The notes: a model not told the origin generated them from the sequence alone. Positions 23,484-33,454 are shown, counted from the first letter of the stretch. The stretch: 64,000 nucleotides of DNA from Bacteroidota bacterium (GCA_021324735.1 JAJPIO010000003.1:32605-96604), one strand, 5' to 3'. A program made the numbers and translations.

Positions 23484-24686
23484 GTGTCGTCATATCAGTC
23501 CCAAATTTTAGAAGACTTCGAGCGCTTTAAGCACGCTCTACCTGATAACCTCGAAGAGTACATTTTAGAACAATATGCGATCTCTCTTGCTAGTACCTAT
23601 GGTAATCTGGCAATAAAGAACCCCTTTGGGAAAGCATCCGGTCAACTTTCTCTCAATGCTAATCAGATCGAACGGGATGCGCGATCAGGATTAGGATTCG
23701 CAGTATTGAAAACGGTTATCGCGCAGGATGCGTCCGGGGCGCAATCAATGAAAGCATGGGCGATCCCTGCGGCGCGTATGACGGTAGAAGAAATTATCGG
23801 CACACGCGAAACGGTGCGTGGCGAGAAGGGGTGGACCGTAACCTGGAAGGGCCGCGGATGGAGTGAGACCTTTGAAGCGTATCTCGAATTCTTCGATCGA
23901 GCATTAGAAATTGGTCGCAAAAACGAAACCCTGGTTATACCTTCGGTCAAATACCATCTTCCAAGACCAGATGAAAATGTCTGGCGAAGTTCGGAATACG
24001 AATTCACAACCGGTAAGCTGTACGAGGTTTGGAATAAACATAACGCATCACCAATGCCGCTGGAGAAGGACTTTTCTCCTACGCTGGCAGGTGATATGAA
24101 TTTTTCGCGCGAACGGGAAAATATCTTATCGTGGCTTCGTGAAGTACCGAGCCAGATCCACAAAACCTCCGTTGGTCCTAATATTCATCTCGGGCTTAAG
24201 ATATTCAACGCTGCACACTCCGACGATTTCCAGCTTGAAATGCTCAATATGTGTGAATCGACTTCTGGTCAGGAGCGAGCGGATTATGTGATCTATGGCA
24301 ATCGCCTATTCGATCCAAACAAGGAATATGAAGGAGTGAGCGGCGTAGCCTTTGGCGGACCAGACCTTAGCGATCGCAATTTATCTATCCTTTCACAGTG
24401 GCGCCATTCACTACCGCTTTCAGCAACCGGCAACATTACGACCGGCAAAATGGCGTTCGAGTATTTAAAGCGTGGTGCTACGAGTTTCCAAATGCACACG
24501 CTTTTTCAGTTGCCCGATAGCGAATTTGAGATGAAGGGCGGTACTCGCACGGCTCGGGCGCTCCACCGTCTTCTCTTTCATCCTCAAGACGGGTTTCTTC
24601 TCTGTGTTCTTCATGAGAAAGAAGTGCGTGCCTGGCGAGATAGCATCTCGATCCCAGAAATGGCAGCTCAATTGAGACCTTCGTAA
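23484..24686 (+). CDS. Dihydroorotate-dehydrogenase-like FMN oxidoreductase (400 aa)
   Basis: It shows the DHOD fold signature rather than a full match. An N-terminal NPFGKASGQLSLN resembles the NPxGxAAG FMN-binding strand, GLGFAVLKTV follows, and the C-terminal phosphate-binding region reads ATGNITTGKMAFEYLKRGAT then FQMHTLFQ. The usual catalytic NxSCPN region is not recognisable, and about 90 extra residues sit in the middle, so orotate synthesis is doubtful. The GTG start at 23484 lies 4 bases after the previous stop. It is the last gene of the seven-gene operon. A redox step on the imported compound is inferred; the acceptor and substrate are unknown. Confidence 0.7.
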   Translation: MSSYQSQILEDFERFKHALPDNLEEYILEQYAISLASTYGNLAIKNPFGKASGQLSLNANQIERDARSGLGFAVLKTVIAQDASGAQSMKAWAIPAARMTVEEIIGTRETVRGEKGWTVTWKGRGWSETFEAYLEFFDRALEIGRKNETLVIPSVKYHLPRPDENVWRSSEYEFTTGKLYEVWNKHNASPMPLEKDFSPTLAGDMNFSRERENILSWLREVPSQIHKTSVGPNIHLGLKIFNAAHSDDFQLEMLNMCESTSGQERADYVIYGNRLFDPNKEYEGVSGVAFGGPDLSDRNLSILSQWRHSLPLSATGNITTGKMAFEYLKRGATSFQMHTLFQLPDSEFEMKGGTRTARALHRLLFHPQDGFLLCVLHEKEVRAWRDSISIPEMAAQLRPS

Positions 24687-24723
24687 TTATAAATCTGGAT
24701 TTTACGGGCACGGAAAATATTCG

Positions 24724-24734
24724 TATAATATTTG
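24724..24734 (+). promoter_or_regulatory. Putative promoter core for the aminotransferase gene
   Basis: TATAATATTTG combines a perfect TATAAT with a one-mismatch TAnnTTTG, about 50 bases ahead of the ATG at 24785, in the 98-base gap after the operon. A TTTTA lies 22 bases upstream. Confidence 0.35.
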
Positions 24735-24784
24735 TATTCCGCACGTGAGAGAAAATCGCGTGCTTTCCTAAGTAGAGAACCTGC

Positions 24785-26101
24785 ATGAATACTGAAGTTG
24801 CCGAAGTGGATATTGTTCGACCAACGTTTAAGGTCCGTAATGTACCGCCTGTTTCTCACATGGCCCGCGGCCTCATCGGCTCGGAGATCTTAAAAATTGC
24901 TGCGGATATTCGCGCCATGGTCGCCGAAGGCCATACGATCTGCAATCTCACCGTCGGCGATTTCGACCCTCGCTATTTCCCTATTCCTGCATCACTGAAA
25001 CGCGGAATTGAAACAGCATTGCAAGCGGGTGAAACGAACTACCCACCTTCGGATGGTATGCTGAATCTCCGGAAAGCTGTGAAAGCGTTTTATGAGCGAC
25101 GCCTGGGGCTTGACTATCCGTTGGAATCGTTCGTTATAACGAGTGGTGCTCGACCAGCGATTTATGCCACGTACAATGTGCTGATCGATGAAGGTGATAA
25201 AGTAGTCTATCCGATTCCTTCCTGGAATAACAACCACTATTGTCATATCAGCCGAGCCACGGTCCAGACTGCGATTTGCCGCCCGGAAGATTCCTTTCTT
25301 CCTACTCGCGAAATCCTGGAAGGTACGCTAGAGGACGCAATGTTGCTGTCGCTTTGTTCGCCACTCAATCCGACCGGAACAGCATTTACACGCGAAGCCC
25401 TGCTTGGAATTTGTGATCTTATCATTCAGGAGAACGATCGCCGCGGCAACGATGAGCGCCCCATGTTCCTCATGTACGATCAGGTTTATTGGATGCTGAC
25501 GTTCGGCGAAACAGTACACCACAATCCTGTATCACTTCGGCCAGAACTTGCCTCGAATACGATCTTTGTCGATGGTATCAGTAAAGCCTTTGCTGCCACG
25601 GGCGTCCGTGTCGGCTGGGCCGTTGCGGCACCGGATGTCGCGCATCGTATGTCGAACATTCTGGGCCATGTTGGTGCTTGGGCACCACGTGCCGAACAAG
25701 TGGCTACGGCCGCTCTCTTGCTCGATGATGATGCGATCGATGGCTATCATGCCACCATGATCTCAGAGATAGAACTTCGTTTGAACGCTCTCTTTGATGG
25801 CATACAGAATCTAAAGAACAATGGATATCCCGTCGATGCGATCCCACCCATGGGGGCGATCTATCTCACGGCTCGTTTTAATCTTATTGGTCGTAAAACG
25901 CCAAACGGTCAGGTCCTGAACACGAACGAGGAAATTCGGAAGTATTTGCTCGAATCCGCCCGACTAGCGATCGTCCCATTTCAGGCGTTCGGTTCGGAGG
26001 AGAACACCGGTTGGTTCAGGCTATCGGTCGGAGCTGTTTCGACCGATGATATCATGGATATGCTTCCGCGCCTGATGAACTCGCTCGAAGTGCTGGATTA
26101 A
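24785..26101 (+). CDS. PLP-dependent class I aminotransferase
   Basis: A fold-type I aminotransferase of 438 residues. Visible are the glycine-rich start of the large domain (TVGDFDPRYFPIP, TNYPPSDGMLNLRKAV), the proline/asparagine turn LCSPLNPTGTAFT, the DQVYWMLTF aspartate region and the PLP lysine in DGISKAFAATGVRVGW. The family covers aspartate, aromatic and LL-diaminopimelate aminotransferases; the substrate is not resolvable. It follows the seven-gene operon after a promoter-like sequence and could serve the same pathway. Its stop overlaps convergent pgi by 4 bases. Confidence 0.9.
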   Translation: MNTEVAEVDIVRPTFKVRNVPPVSHMARGLIGSEILKIAADIRAMVAEGHTICNLTVGDFDPRYFPIPASLKRGIETALQAGETNYPPSDGMLNLRKAVKAFYERRLGLDYPLESFVITSGARPAIYATYNVLIDEGDKVVYPIPSWNNNHYCHISRATVQTAICRPEDSFLPTREILEGTLEDAMLLSLCSPLNPTGTAFTREALLGICDLIIQENDRRGNDERPMFLMYDQVYWMLTFGETVHHNPVSLRPELASNTIFVDGISKAFAATGVRVGWAVAAPDVAHRMSNILGHVGAWAPRAEQVATAALLLDDDAIDGYHATMISEIELRLNALFDGIQNLKNNGYPVDAIPPMGAIYLTARFNLIGRKTPNGQVLNTNEEIRKYLLESARLAIVPFQAFGSEENTGWFRLSVGAVSTDDIMDMLPRLMNSLEVLD

Positions 26102-27747
26102 GCGAGCGCCGCTATCGCAGCGAGTGGATCATTACCCAACGAAAATCCAATAACCGGACGATCGTGCTTTCGGAGCGTTTCAAAATCTCCGATGGCCTGG
26201 GCATGAATGAGTGAGCCGAAGGTGTAAGGTTTTCCTGGAATCGGAATATCTTCTTTCGGTGTATCGGTGAGTTGAATGAAGGTCCCGGTCGGTTGACCAC
26301 CTTTATGCAGTTGCCCGGTACTGTGAAGAAAACGCGGACCAAAGCCAACAGTAACCGGTACGTGATATTTAAGGGATAGCTTATCTCGTAGTTCAGCCAA
26401 GGCTGCGATCGAACGCTCATTTCGCTCGATATACGCCATGATCGCAATGTAACCTTCTGGTCGGACTGACTTGGACAAAAATTGATTGAGTGTTTGAGAT
26501 AAGTTTTGTGCCAGTGGTTGTCCGATCACATCAACATTGTCAATGCTGCCACTAACATTCGGAAACTTCAGATGCTGGCCGTTGTAACCTGCAAGTACCT
26601 CATTCGTTTTGGCTTTGCTCTCTGCGACGTTCGGCTCATCGAATGGATCGATACCAAGGATAGAGCCTGCAATAGCGGTCGCAAATTCCCAGCGGAAAAA
26701 TTGAGCACCAATGCCCAATTGGTCAGCAAGATGTAATTCTAATCGTATAGGATCGCGGCGTTCATCATCACTTAGCGCACCCTCACCAATCGTAAAGTAC
26801 GTATAAATGCGGCGTTCACGCTGTTCGTTACGAGCACGCTCGCTTTCTCCCTCGACCGGTAAAATGCCACGGCCGAGCTTTCCTGTACTTTCGGCAATCA
26901 GTTGCTCGGCCCAATATCCAAAGGAATGAAGCTCCGGAGGAGTAACGATGGTTAGTTTATCGCGTCCATCCTTTGCTGCACGGCCCATAAAAAGTCCGAG
27001 AATGAGCGACGCATTTCGTTCATCTTCAGCTTTACTGAGACCAGCTTCAGAGCTTGCTCGTGATAATACTTCCTCGATATCGATGCCAATAAGCGCGGCC
27101 GGCACCATACCGAAATAAGATAAGGCTGAATAGCGGCCGCCAATGTCTGGAGGGTTAGCAAATACACCTCGAAACTGGAGATCGATCGCCATTTTTTCGA
27201 GGGGTGTGCCGGGATCCGTAATGGCCGCAAAGTTTAATCTTCGGTCGCTGCCATATTGTTCGAGCTTATTCCAAAAGTACTCGTAATAGCATTGCGGCTC
27301 GAGTGTCGTACCCGATTTACTGGCAACGATAAATAGCGTCTTTTTTAGATCGCATGCCCGCTCGACCGCAAGAACCTGATCGGGATGTGTTGAGTCGAGC
27401 ACGAGTAGATTGGGATACCCTTTTTTTGCCTCGAACGTATCGCGAAGCACCTCAACGCATAGGCTGCTTCCACCCATGCCCAGTATCACGATCGATGTAA
27501 TACCATCTTTTCGTACTTCGTCGGCAAAGTCGATGATCTTTGAAAGGCGTCCAAGCGACCAATCGGGTACCGTCAGCCAACCTAAACGATCTGCAATGGT
27601 TTTGCAGACCTGTTCATCGTTCGACCAAACAGTAGTATCTTTTTCCCAAATGCGTGTGACCAGGCGCTGCTTAATGGCCTCCTGAACTGCATTCAGTAAA
27701 TCAACAGGAAGGGTGGTAGCTTCATTGGCGACGTCCGGTATTGGCAT
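26098..27747 (-). CDS. pgi: Glucose-6-phosphate isomerase (type found in Tal-Pgi fusions)
   Basis: Interconverts glucose-6-phosphate and fructose-6-phosphate. The sugar-isomerase fold shows VILGMGGSSLC near residue 77, the SKSGTTLEPQ phosphate loop, DIGGRYSALS and a C-terminal LHKGGQPTGTFIQ segment. These features match the Pgi half of bifunctional transaldolase/phosphoglucose isomerases rather than classical Pgi. The gene starts 5 bases after the stop of tal, so the two are almost certainly co-transcribed. At 549 residues it is full length for this type. Confidence 0.92.
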   Translation of the reverse strand: MPIPDVANEATTLPVDLLNAVQEAIKQRLVTRIWEKDTTVWSNDEQVCKTIADRLGWLTVPDWSLGRLSKIIDFADEVRKDGITSIVILGMGGSSLCVEVLRDTFEAKKGYPNLLVLDSTHPDQVLAVERACDLKKTLFIVASKSGTTLEPQCYYEYFWNKLEQYGSDRRLNFAAITDPGTPLEKMAIDLQFRGVFANPPDIGGRYSALSYFGMVPAALIGIDIEEVLSRASSEAGLSKAEDERNASLILGLFMGRAAKDGRDKLTIVTPPELHSFGYWAEQLIAESTGKLGRGILPVEGESERARNEQRERRIYTYFTIGEGALSDDERRDPIRLELHLADQLGIGAQFFRWEFATAIAGSILGIDPFDEPNVAESKAKTNEVLAGYNGQHLKFPNVSGSIDNVDVIGQPLAQNLSQTLNQFLSKSVRPEGYIAIMAYIERNERSIAALAELRDKLSLKYHVPVTVGFGPRFLHSTGQLHKGGQPTGTFIQLTDTPKEDIPIPGKPYTFGSLIHAQAIGDFETLRKHDRPVIGFSLGNDPLAAIAALA

Positions 27748-27752
27748 GTGGA

Positions 27753-28886
27753 TCAGGCAATAGCTTCTTCAATAGCGTGGCGTTTCTTTTCCAGGTTCTG
27801 AGAGAGTGACGCAAATGCATCCGCGAATTTCTTTACTCCATCGACCTGCAACTCCACAGCTACCTGTTCGGTATCGATACCCAATTTTTTAAGGCGATCG
27901 ATCACATCGTGCGACTCAGCGATGCCGTCAGCCAACGTATTAGCGACCTTGCCATGGTCCGCAAATGCTTCGATCGTCTCATCGGGCACGGTCGTAACCG
28001 TTTCTGGCCCGATCAATGGCTCGATATAGAGAACGTCGCTATACTTCGGATTTTTCGTGCTAACGCTCGCCCACAAACATCGTTGCGGGCGCGCACCAGC
28101 CGCCTTCAGATCAGAGAATTCTTCGCCATGAAATATTTGCAAATATCGCTCGTATGCCAGCTTTGCATTGGCAACAGCAGCCTTCCCCAACAGTTGACGG
28201 GGTTCGTGGGCAACGCCATCCGCAGCACCGATCTTAGCTTCGAGCTTCTTATCGATGTTGGTATCGACACGAGACAAAAAGAAGCTCGCCACACTGGCGA
28301 TCTTCGTTATGTCCTTGCCATTCTTTTTACGCTCGCGAAGAGCATCCAGATAGGCATGAGCAACCTCCGTATAATTTTCGATCCCGAATAAAAGCGTAAT
28401 ATTGATATTAATCCCCTCCGCAAGACATTGGCGAATTGCTGGAAGTCCTTCCGGAGTCCCGGGTATCTTGATCATTATGTTGGGACGGTCTACCGTCTTC
28501 CAGAGGCGCCGAGCTGCTTCGATCGTTTCTTTCGTTTTGGAAGCGATCCTGGGATCCACCTCGATCGAAACATAACCATCTTCACCTTGGGTACGGTCAA
28601 ATACTGGACGCATCACGTCGGCAGCATTACGCACATCGTCGGTCGTCAACCGCTCGTAGATCTCGGCTGTCGTCAGTCCTTCGCGGATAGCCGTCTCGAT
28701 ATCATCATCATATTCGTCGCTGCCGGAGATCGATTTTTCAAAAATGGATGGATTAGATGTAATACCTCGGAGGCCGAGCTCGTCAATCATACTTGCGATC
28801 TTGCCGCCGGAAATGAATGAGCGGCTCAGGTTATCGTACCATAAGCTTTGTCCGAGCTGTTCGACGTCCTTCCAGGAATTTGGCAT
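27753..28886 (-). CDS. tal: Transaldolase
   Basis: Transfers dihydroxyacetone units in the non-oxidative pentose phosphate pathway. Evidence is the N-terminal LGQSLWYDNLSRSFI, the RGITSNPSIFEKSI barrel strand and the Schiff-base lysine region MIKIPGTPEGLPAI followed by GININITLLFG. The C-terminal VELQVDGVKKFADAF is typical of the long transaldolase class. It has 377 residues and is first of the tal-pgi pair. About 140 bases separate it from the terminator hairpin of the next minus-strand gene, leaving room for a promoter. Confidence 0.95.
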   Translation of the reverse strand: MPNSWKDVEQLGQSLWYDNLSRSFISGGKIASMIDELGLRGITSNPSIFEKSISGSDEYDDDIETAIREGLTTAEIYERLTTDDVRNAADVMRPVFDRTQGEDGYVSIEVDPRIASKTKETIEAARRLWKTVDRPNIMIKIPGTPEGLPAIRQCLAEGININITLLFGIENYTEVAHAYLDALRERKKNGKDITKIASVASFFLSRVDTNIDKKLEAKIGAADGVAHEPRQLLGKAAVANAKLAYERYLQIFHGEEFSDLKAAGARPQRCLWASVSTKNPKYSDVLYIEPLIGPETVTTVPDETIEAFADHGKVANTLADGIAESHDVIDRLKKLGIDTEQVAVELQVDGVKKFADAFASLSQNLEKKRHAIEEAIA

Positions 28887-29026
28887 TTGCTACGAAAAAG
28901 AAAAGGTGATGAATTAATCGTCTTTGAGAGCCGAATTGTCTTCTTTGGAACGGCTCGTAAGCGAGTTAGGCTCCGGCTCATGAAAACAGCTTCCATACCA
29001 TAGCCGAGCAGTTCGCTGAATAGCAA

Positions 29027-29063
29027 AAAACAAGCCCTTGCAGTAGCTGCAAGGGCTTGTTTT
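29027..29063 (-). terminator. Intrinsic terminator after the first IgGFc-type T9SS gene
   Basis: A perfect 17-base inverted repeat (arms 29027-29043 and 29047-29063, loop TAG) with a GC-rich centre flanked by A and T runs. Read on the minus strand it lies 18 bases after the stop at 29081 and continues into TTTTTT. Confidence 0.85.
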
Positions 29064-29080
29064 CCAAAAATAACGCTATC

Positions 29081-32000
29081 TTATTTTTGCACTACGATCC
29101 GTTTAGAATTAATGTACGCGCCGGATGCTAAGCGAAGTACATACGTGCCGCTGGCAAGCTCGGTAGCATCAAAGTTGACGGTATGGTCACCGGAGGCCAT
29201 TGCCCCGGAAGCGATCGTCATGACTTTATTGCCCAGCATATCGTAGAGCTCCATCGAAATATCCTTGCTGTTCTCCCGTAAAGAATACTGTACGGTAGCC
29301 GGGCCTGAGGCCGGGTTTGGTACAACGCTCTTCACCCACACGGGCGGCAAGCCCTCCAACGATCTGCGGAGCGTCAGGTCGCCACATTCGTTTTGCCCCA
29401 CGAACGTACCCGGAATACTGTCCTTCGATACCCAGCATACGGTGTTACCCTTGTCATTCATAAAGGCCAGATCCTGGACCTGAATAGGCGTCGTGCTGTC
29501 TTTATTCACCACATACAGGAATACAACATTAGCGATCGTCGTAATACCCTGGATCGGGGAACCCGACGTTTCTGTCACAGTCAGAAGATCATAGTTCGGA
29601 TCGGTTTTGTCCAGTACCGGTACTGGCTGAGTCGTAGAACCAGAAAGACCTCCAGACGTGACCACCTGCTCCGGCACGAACATATCCCTGCGATAACGAA
29701 GAGTATATGTAATGCCGTAGACCTTCGCTTTCGGGTCAAATGCCTGCGCAAGTGTGATCGGTACTGATATCGTATTATTCGGAAGTACTGAATAGTTTGT
29801 ATCGACATCGTTCTTGCGGGCGCTTACGGTATTTGCAAAGTGCAGACCGACGCCTTTTAGGGTTGCAACATAGTTCGAATCGGGTGGGTCATTTTCCGGA
29901 ATGATCAGATGGAACACGATCTTCGCACCATTCCCACCATTGATCGAAGGTGTATATTTCACGGTAAACGGTATCGTTTGGCCCGGATTGATCGCAAGAT
30001 TGAGTTTCCCCTTCGATTGTTTACCATCGGTAAATGTAAACTGACTGGCCCCCGTCGTTCCAAGGGTATCTATGATATAGACACTATCGACAAAAGCATT
30101 CTTGGAGTTATCATTATTCGAAATGCTAACGATCATTGTCGAATCCTGACACACGTACACGTTGCCATAATCAGCGCCCTGAGGTACCGCTGCAAAGCGC
30201 GAGCTAAAGGCAGTAAAGGTCGCCATTTTTGCAGTATCGCAATCCCCACCAACGGTGAGTGATGCCTGCATCGTACCGACCTGCGAATTTCCGTTGATCA
30301 CTATTGGAATGCTATCTCCTGGCGGAATGATCTGGCCCGGAGTAAAGCCACTATCCGTAAAGATACCCGATGGCGTACCGGTAAGAGCTACATTATTAAG
30401 TGTCAACGCGGTATCACCGTCATTATGGATCCATACCGTCGTTGTCAGCGCGTCGTTCGGTGGGACGGTACCAAAGTCGTACGCTGCGGGGGTGATACGA
30501 ATATTCGAATGACGAACAATGCCACTGAAGCTGATGACCGGATTGAAATCATGCTCGGGATGCGCAAGATCTTTACCCGAAGCAGCGATCTGTGCACTGC
30601 GCAGAGCGTATCCCTTAGTAAGGTCCGGCTTAAACATGACATCGACCCAAATGCTAGCTCCCGGGTCCAATTGATATAGCGTCGTACTTGGAACCTGCGT
30701 CCGTAGAATGCTAAATTCATTCGCATCCGCACCGGTAATACTAATATTTTGAATGATAATTGAGGATCCGGTCTGCGGAGAAGAAGTATTCAATAAATAC
30801 ATCCGGATGACTTCCGAATCGCATTGTGCGGTGTACTCTTGCTTCGATCGATCCCAGTTAAGGCCAGCCTGCACACCGACACCAGTAAGGAAAGAAGTAT
30901 CCTTGATCGAATGCTGGAATGGCGTGAGGAGGTTAGTACCCCAATCCTGCCTGCCGGTCGATGTGCCGGTGGTATCCGGATGGAAGCACAGGAAAAGCGA
31001 CGTCGATTTGCCTGGTGCAATAGTGATCGGCAAGGCCGATGTATCTTCGAATGAGAATTCTTTCGAGTTGTGAAGCAACCAATTTTTGTCGATCACAAGC
31101 GGCGCATTGCCAACATTTTTGATCGTAAGCTGCTTGCATGCGGTATCTCCTACGAGTACATTGCCAAAGTCGAGATCGGACGCGTAGATCTGTGGCGTCA
31201 CTCCTAATCCGACCATAGGATACAAGAATGGTAGACAGCCGACTTGTAATGCAAGCGTATCGAATGCCTGCACCGTGTCCAGCGATGTAAAGCACACTCG
31301 AAGCTGAACGGTATCTCCGGATTGCAGCGTGCGATTGATCGCGGTCGGCGTAACCGTGAACTTACCACCTACCGCACTGCCCATGACCTGCGCCGTACCG
31401 ATCGTGATCGATTTCGCTGTGTTGTTTTTCAGCGTGATCGTCTGGCACGAATCGGTCGATACAATTACCGGCTGATACAGGAATGGTGATTTTGGAACGG
31501 TCACTAAGCTGGGAGCATGATAAGCATACTCGTATACGGTATCGTTGCCGGCACGATCGGTCGTCCATACTGCAGCATAGGCATCTCTACTTCCATCGAT
31601 CACCGTAAGAATAAAGTATGCAACACTATCGCCCGGTGTAAAGGGATGGGCCGGATCGATCTGGAAATTATAATTATAGGATGGTTTTGGCCACCGCGAA
31701 TCATTGGTATCCGTGATCATCGCGAGATCGGCGATTCGAGTATCTTCAAAACTGAATTGCGGCATGTGACGTAATTCCATGAGCTTTACATGGAAACTGC
31801 CGCACTGGGAATCGAGCGATTGCAGCGGCGGAAGCGTATCGGGCGAAATAACTCCTAACGCCATACCCGCCGGATGACCATAACTTTCGAACTGATTCCA
31901 TCCGTAAAGATAGCATCCGAACTTAGCCCCGCACGTGGCTACGAATGTATTCGATTTCGGAGGAAATTGAATGCGGTACGCCGACATCGGAGGTGTCGTA

Positions 32001-33349
32001 CCCGGTATCGGCAACGAACCCGCATACTGGTAACTCGTGATTGGCACCCCATTCAATTGTATCTTCCGGATCGAATCGTCCTGACATAAGAACGTCGCAA
32101 AGTGCACGAATCCTGAAGAGCTGCCACGATCCGGAATACGAAAAATAAGCTTTTTCTGGAATTGCTGTCGGGGCGTCAGTACGATCGAGAACGGATCCGA
32201 TTGACCCGGATCGCCATCGAATCCTTGACTGTACGCCATCTGAACTGCGAGAAATTTTTTGTTACCTTTGGAAGCAAAAACCGTCGGATCGGTAACCTCA
32301 TCGAAATCATAGAAGTCGCCGGCTTTATCTAAAATAGCATTGCGCTGTCCGTTTACGCTGGTAGCGGTGATCGACTCACCATCTTCTCCGGCGATCACTC
32401 GAACAAGATCGCCACACACATTGCGTGTAGCGGTCGGCATGTCGTAATATTCATATCCCCACTCACTGAGTGGTGGGATCATCTCCATTATCTCATCCTT
32501 GGACCCATTCTGATCGGCCAATTCACCGATGGGAATCGAGCAAAGTTGGTGGCCCGAGATAAGCGCAAGTGGTAAAGAGCTTACAATGTGAGTACCGGTT
32601 ATATCTTCATCTCCATACATCAATCCCGTCGACTGGACGAGATACGTCTGTCCCTTCATTAGCGTTATGCTCCAGGTATCACCTTTGGAGTGCAAGATAA
32701 TGCTTCCACCAGCGTCCGAACGGGTGGATGACTTTACAGGACCGATCGTAATAACGTTGTTATCATACGGCGATATCAGCAAAAATTGGCCGGCCAACGG
32801 ATTCGCCGGTCCCAGTGTGTAATGGTCGTCGTAATAGCAGGACGGATAATATTCCGTCCCTAACGCTGGTGTCGGAATTGCGAGGTAACTATCGGTCGAT
32901 GATGTATTAGCCCCCGTGTACTGATAGCCATACACAACGACGGGATTTACCGAGTGGACATGGATCGCTCGGTAGTTCGCTACTTCGCAAGGATTCGGGG
33001 TTTCCCAGTTGGCTTCATTCGGCGCCGGAAGAGTCCAGACCGTATTCGCCGCCATAACCTGATGATGATGCTCATTCGGTATTTGCGAACCTCCATAGAC
33101 GTCAACATCGACGACGTTATTCGTCCCCGATCCGATGAATAGCGTGCATCCCTGAGGGGGGCAGCACCCTAAATAAAAAGAATTAGGCATAAAACCCACC
33201 CAGAAATCGGTTCCGATGGATGTCTGCCCTTGTTGCGCGTGAAGGGTTAGTGGGAAGAGACTAAAGGTGCAAGCCAGAAGTGCCAGGATAAGGGTAATGC
33301 GCTGAGCCCATGAGCCACGATGCTCGCAGCGCCCTGTGAGGATTAACAT
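29081..33349 (-). CDS. Giant T9SS surface protein with IgGFc-binding-type N-terminus (1422 aa)
   Basis: The signal peptide ends near LHAQ (residue 39) after a hydrophobic LALLACTFSLFPL core. Residues 45-480 match the IgGFc-binding N-terminal module seen in many bacterial adhesins (GTDFWVGFMPN at the start, YYDDHYTLGP and HQLCSIPIGE later). The centre holds about five anchor-D/ASH modules (DFGNVLVGDTACKQLTIKNVGNAPL, written here by its ends DFGNVLVGD and NVGNAPL; YDFGTVPPND; ADYGNVYVCQD). A cohesin-like module, the ECGDLTLRRSL motif and a T9SS type A domain (VPNPAS, ELYDMLGNKV, ASGTYVLRL) close it. Adhesion is likely; the ligand is unknown. It resembles the 34478-38782 protein in layout. Confidence 0.88.
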   Translation of the reverse strand: MLILTGRCEHRGSWAQRITLILALLACTFSLFPLTLHAQQGQTSIGTDFWVGFMPNSFYLGCCPPQGCTLFIGSGTNNVVDVDVYGGSQIPNEHHHQVMAANTVWTLPAPNEANWETPNPCEVANYRAIHVHSVNPVVVYGYQYTGANTSSTDSYLAIPTPALGTEYYPSCYYDDHYTLGPANPLAGQFLLISPYDNNVITIGPVKSSTRSDAGGSIILHSKGDTWSITLMKGQTYLVQSTGLMYGDEDITGTHIVSSLPLALISGHQLCSIPIGELADQNGSKDEIMEMIPPLSEWGYEYYDMPTATRNVCGDLVRVIAGEDGESITATSVNGQRNAILDKAGDFYDFDEVTDPTVFASKGNKKFLAVQMAYSQGFDGDPGQSDPFSIVLTPRQQFQKKLIFRIPDRGSSSGFVHFATFLCQDDSIRKIQLNGVPITSYQYAGSLPIPGTTPPMSAYRIQFPPKSNTFVATCGAKFGCYLYGWNQFESYGHPAGMALGVISPDTLPPLQSLDSQCGSFHVKLMELRHMPQFSFEDTRIADLAMITDTNDSRWPKPSYNYNFQIDPAHPFTPGDSVAYFILTVIDGSRDAYAAVWTTDRAGNDTVYEYAYHAPSLVTVPKSPFLYQPVIVSTDSCQTITLKNNTAKSITIGTAQVMGSAVGGKFTVTPTAINRTLQSGDTVQLRVCFTSLDTVQAFDTLALQVGCLPFLYPMVGLGVTPQIYASDLDFGNVLVGDTACKQLTIKNVGNAPLVIDKNWLLHNSKEFSFEDTSALPITIAPGKSTSLFLCFHPDTTGTSTGRQDWGTNLLTPFQHSIKDTSFLTGVGVQAGLNWDRSKQEYTAQCDSEVIRMYLLNTSSPQTGSSIIIQNISITGADANEFSILRTQVPSTTLYQLDPGASIWVDVMFKPDLTKGYALRSAQIAASGKDLAHPEHDFNPVISFSGIVRHSNIRITPAAYDFGTVPPNDALTTTVWIHNDGDTALTLNNVALTGTPSGIFTDSGFTPGQIIPPGDSIPIVINGNSQVGTMQASLTVGGDCDTAKMATFTAFSSRFAAVPQGADYGNVYVCQDSTMIVSISNNDNSKNAFVDSVYIIDTLGTTGASQFTFTDGKQSKGKLNLAINPGQTIPFTVKYTPSINGGNGAKIVFHLIIPENDPPDSNYVATLKGVGLHFANTVSARKNDVDTNYSVLPNNTISVPITLAQAFDPKAKVYGITYTLRYRRDMFVPEQVVTSGGLSGSTTQPVPVLDKTDPNYDLLTVTETSGSPIQGITTIANVVFLYVVNKDSTTPIQVQDLAFMNDKGNTVCWVSKDSIPGTFVGQNECGDLTLRRSLEGLPPVWVKSVVPNPASGPATVQYSLRENSKDISMELYDMLGNKVMTIASGAMASGDHTVNFDATELASGTYVLRLASGAYINSKRIVVQK

Positions 33350-33454
33350 AGATGCAAGCGATTTAGAATGAACTGACGGTACCTATTCTTCTGAACCCAT
33401 CCTTTTCTTAGGAAGGGACAGCAATTAGCAACTATATGGGGACTACTTTAAATA

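Noticed and set aside
23663..24163. 166-codon minus-strand frame inside the DHOD-like gene
   Set aside because: Shadow of a clear flavoprotein-like coding sequence; no recognisable domain.
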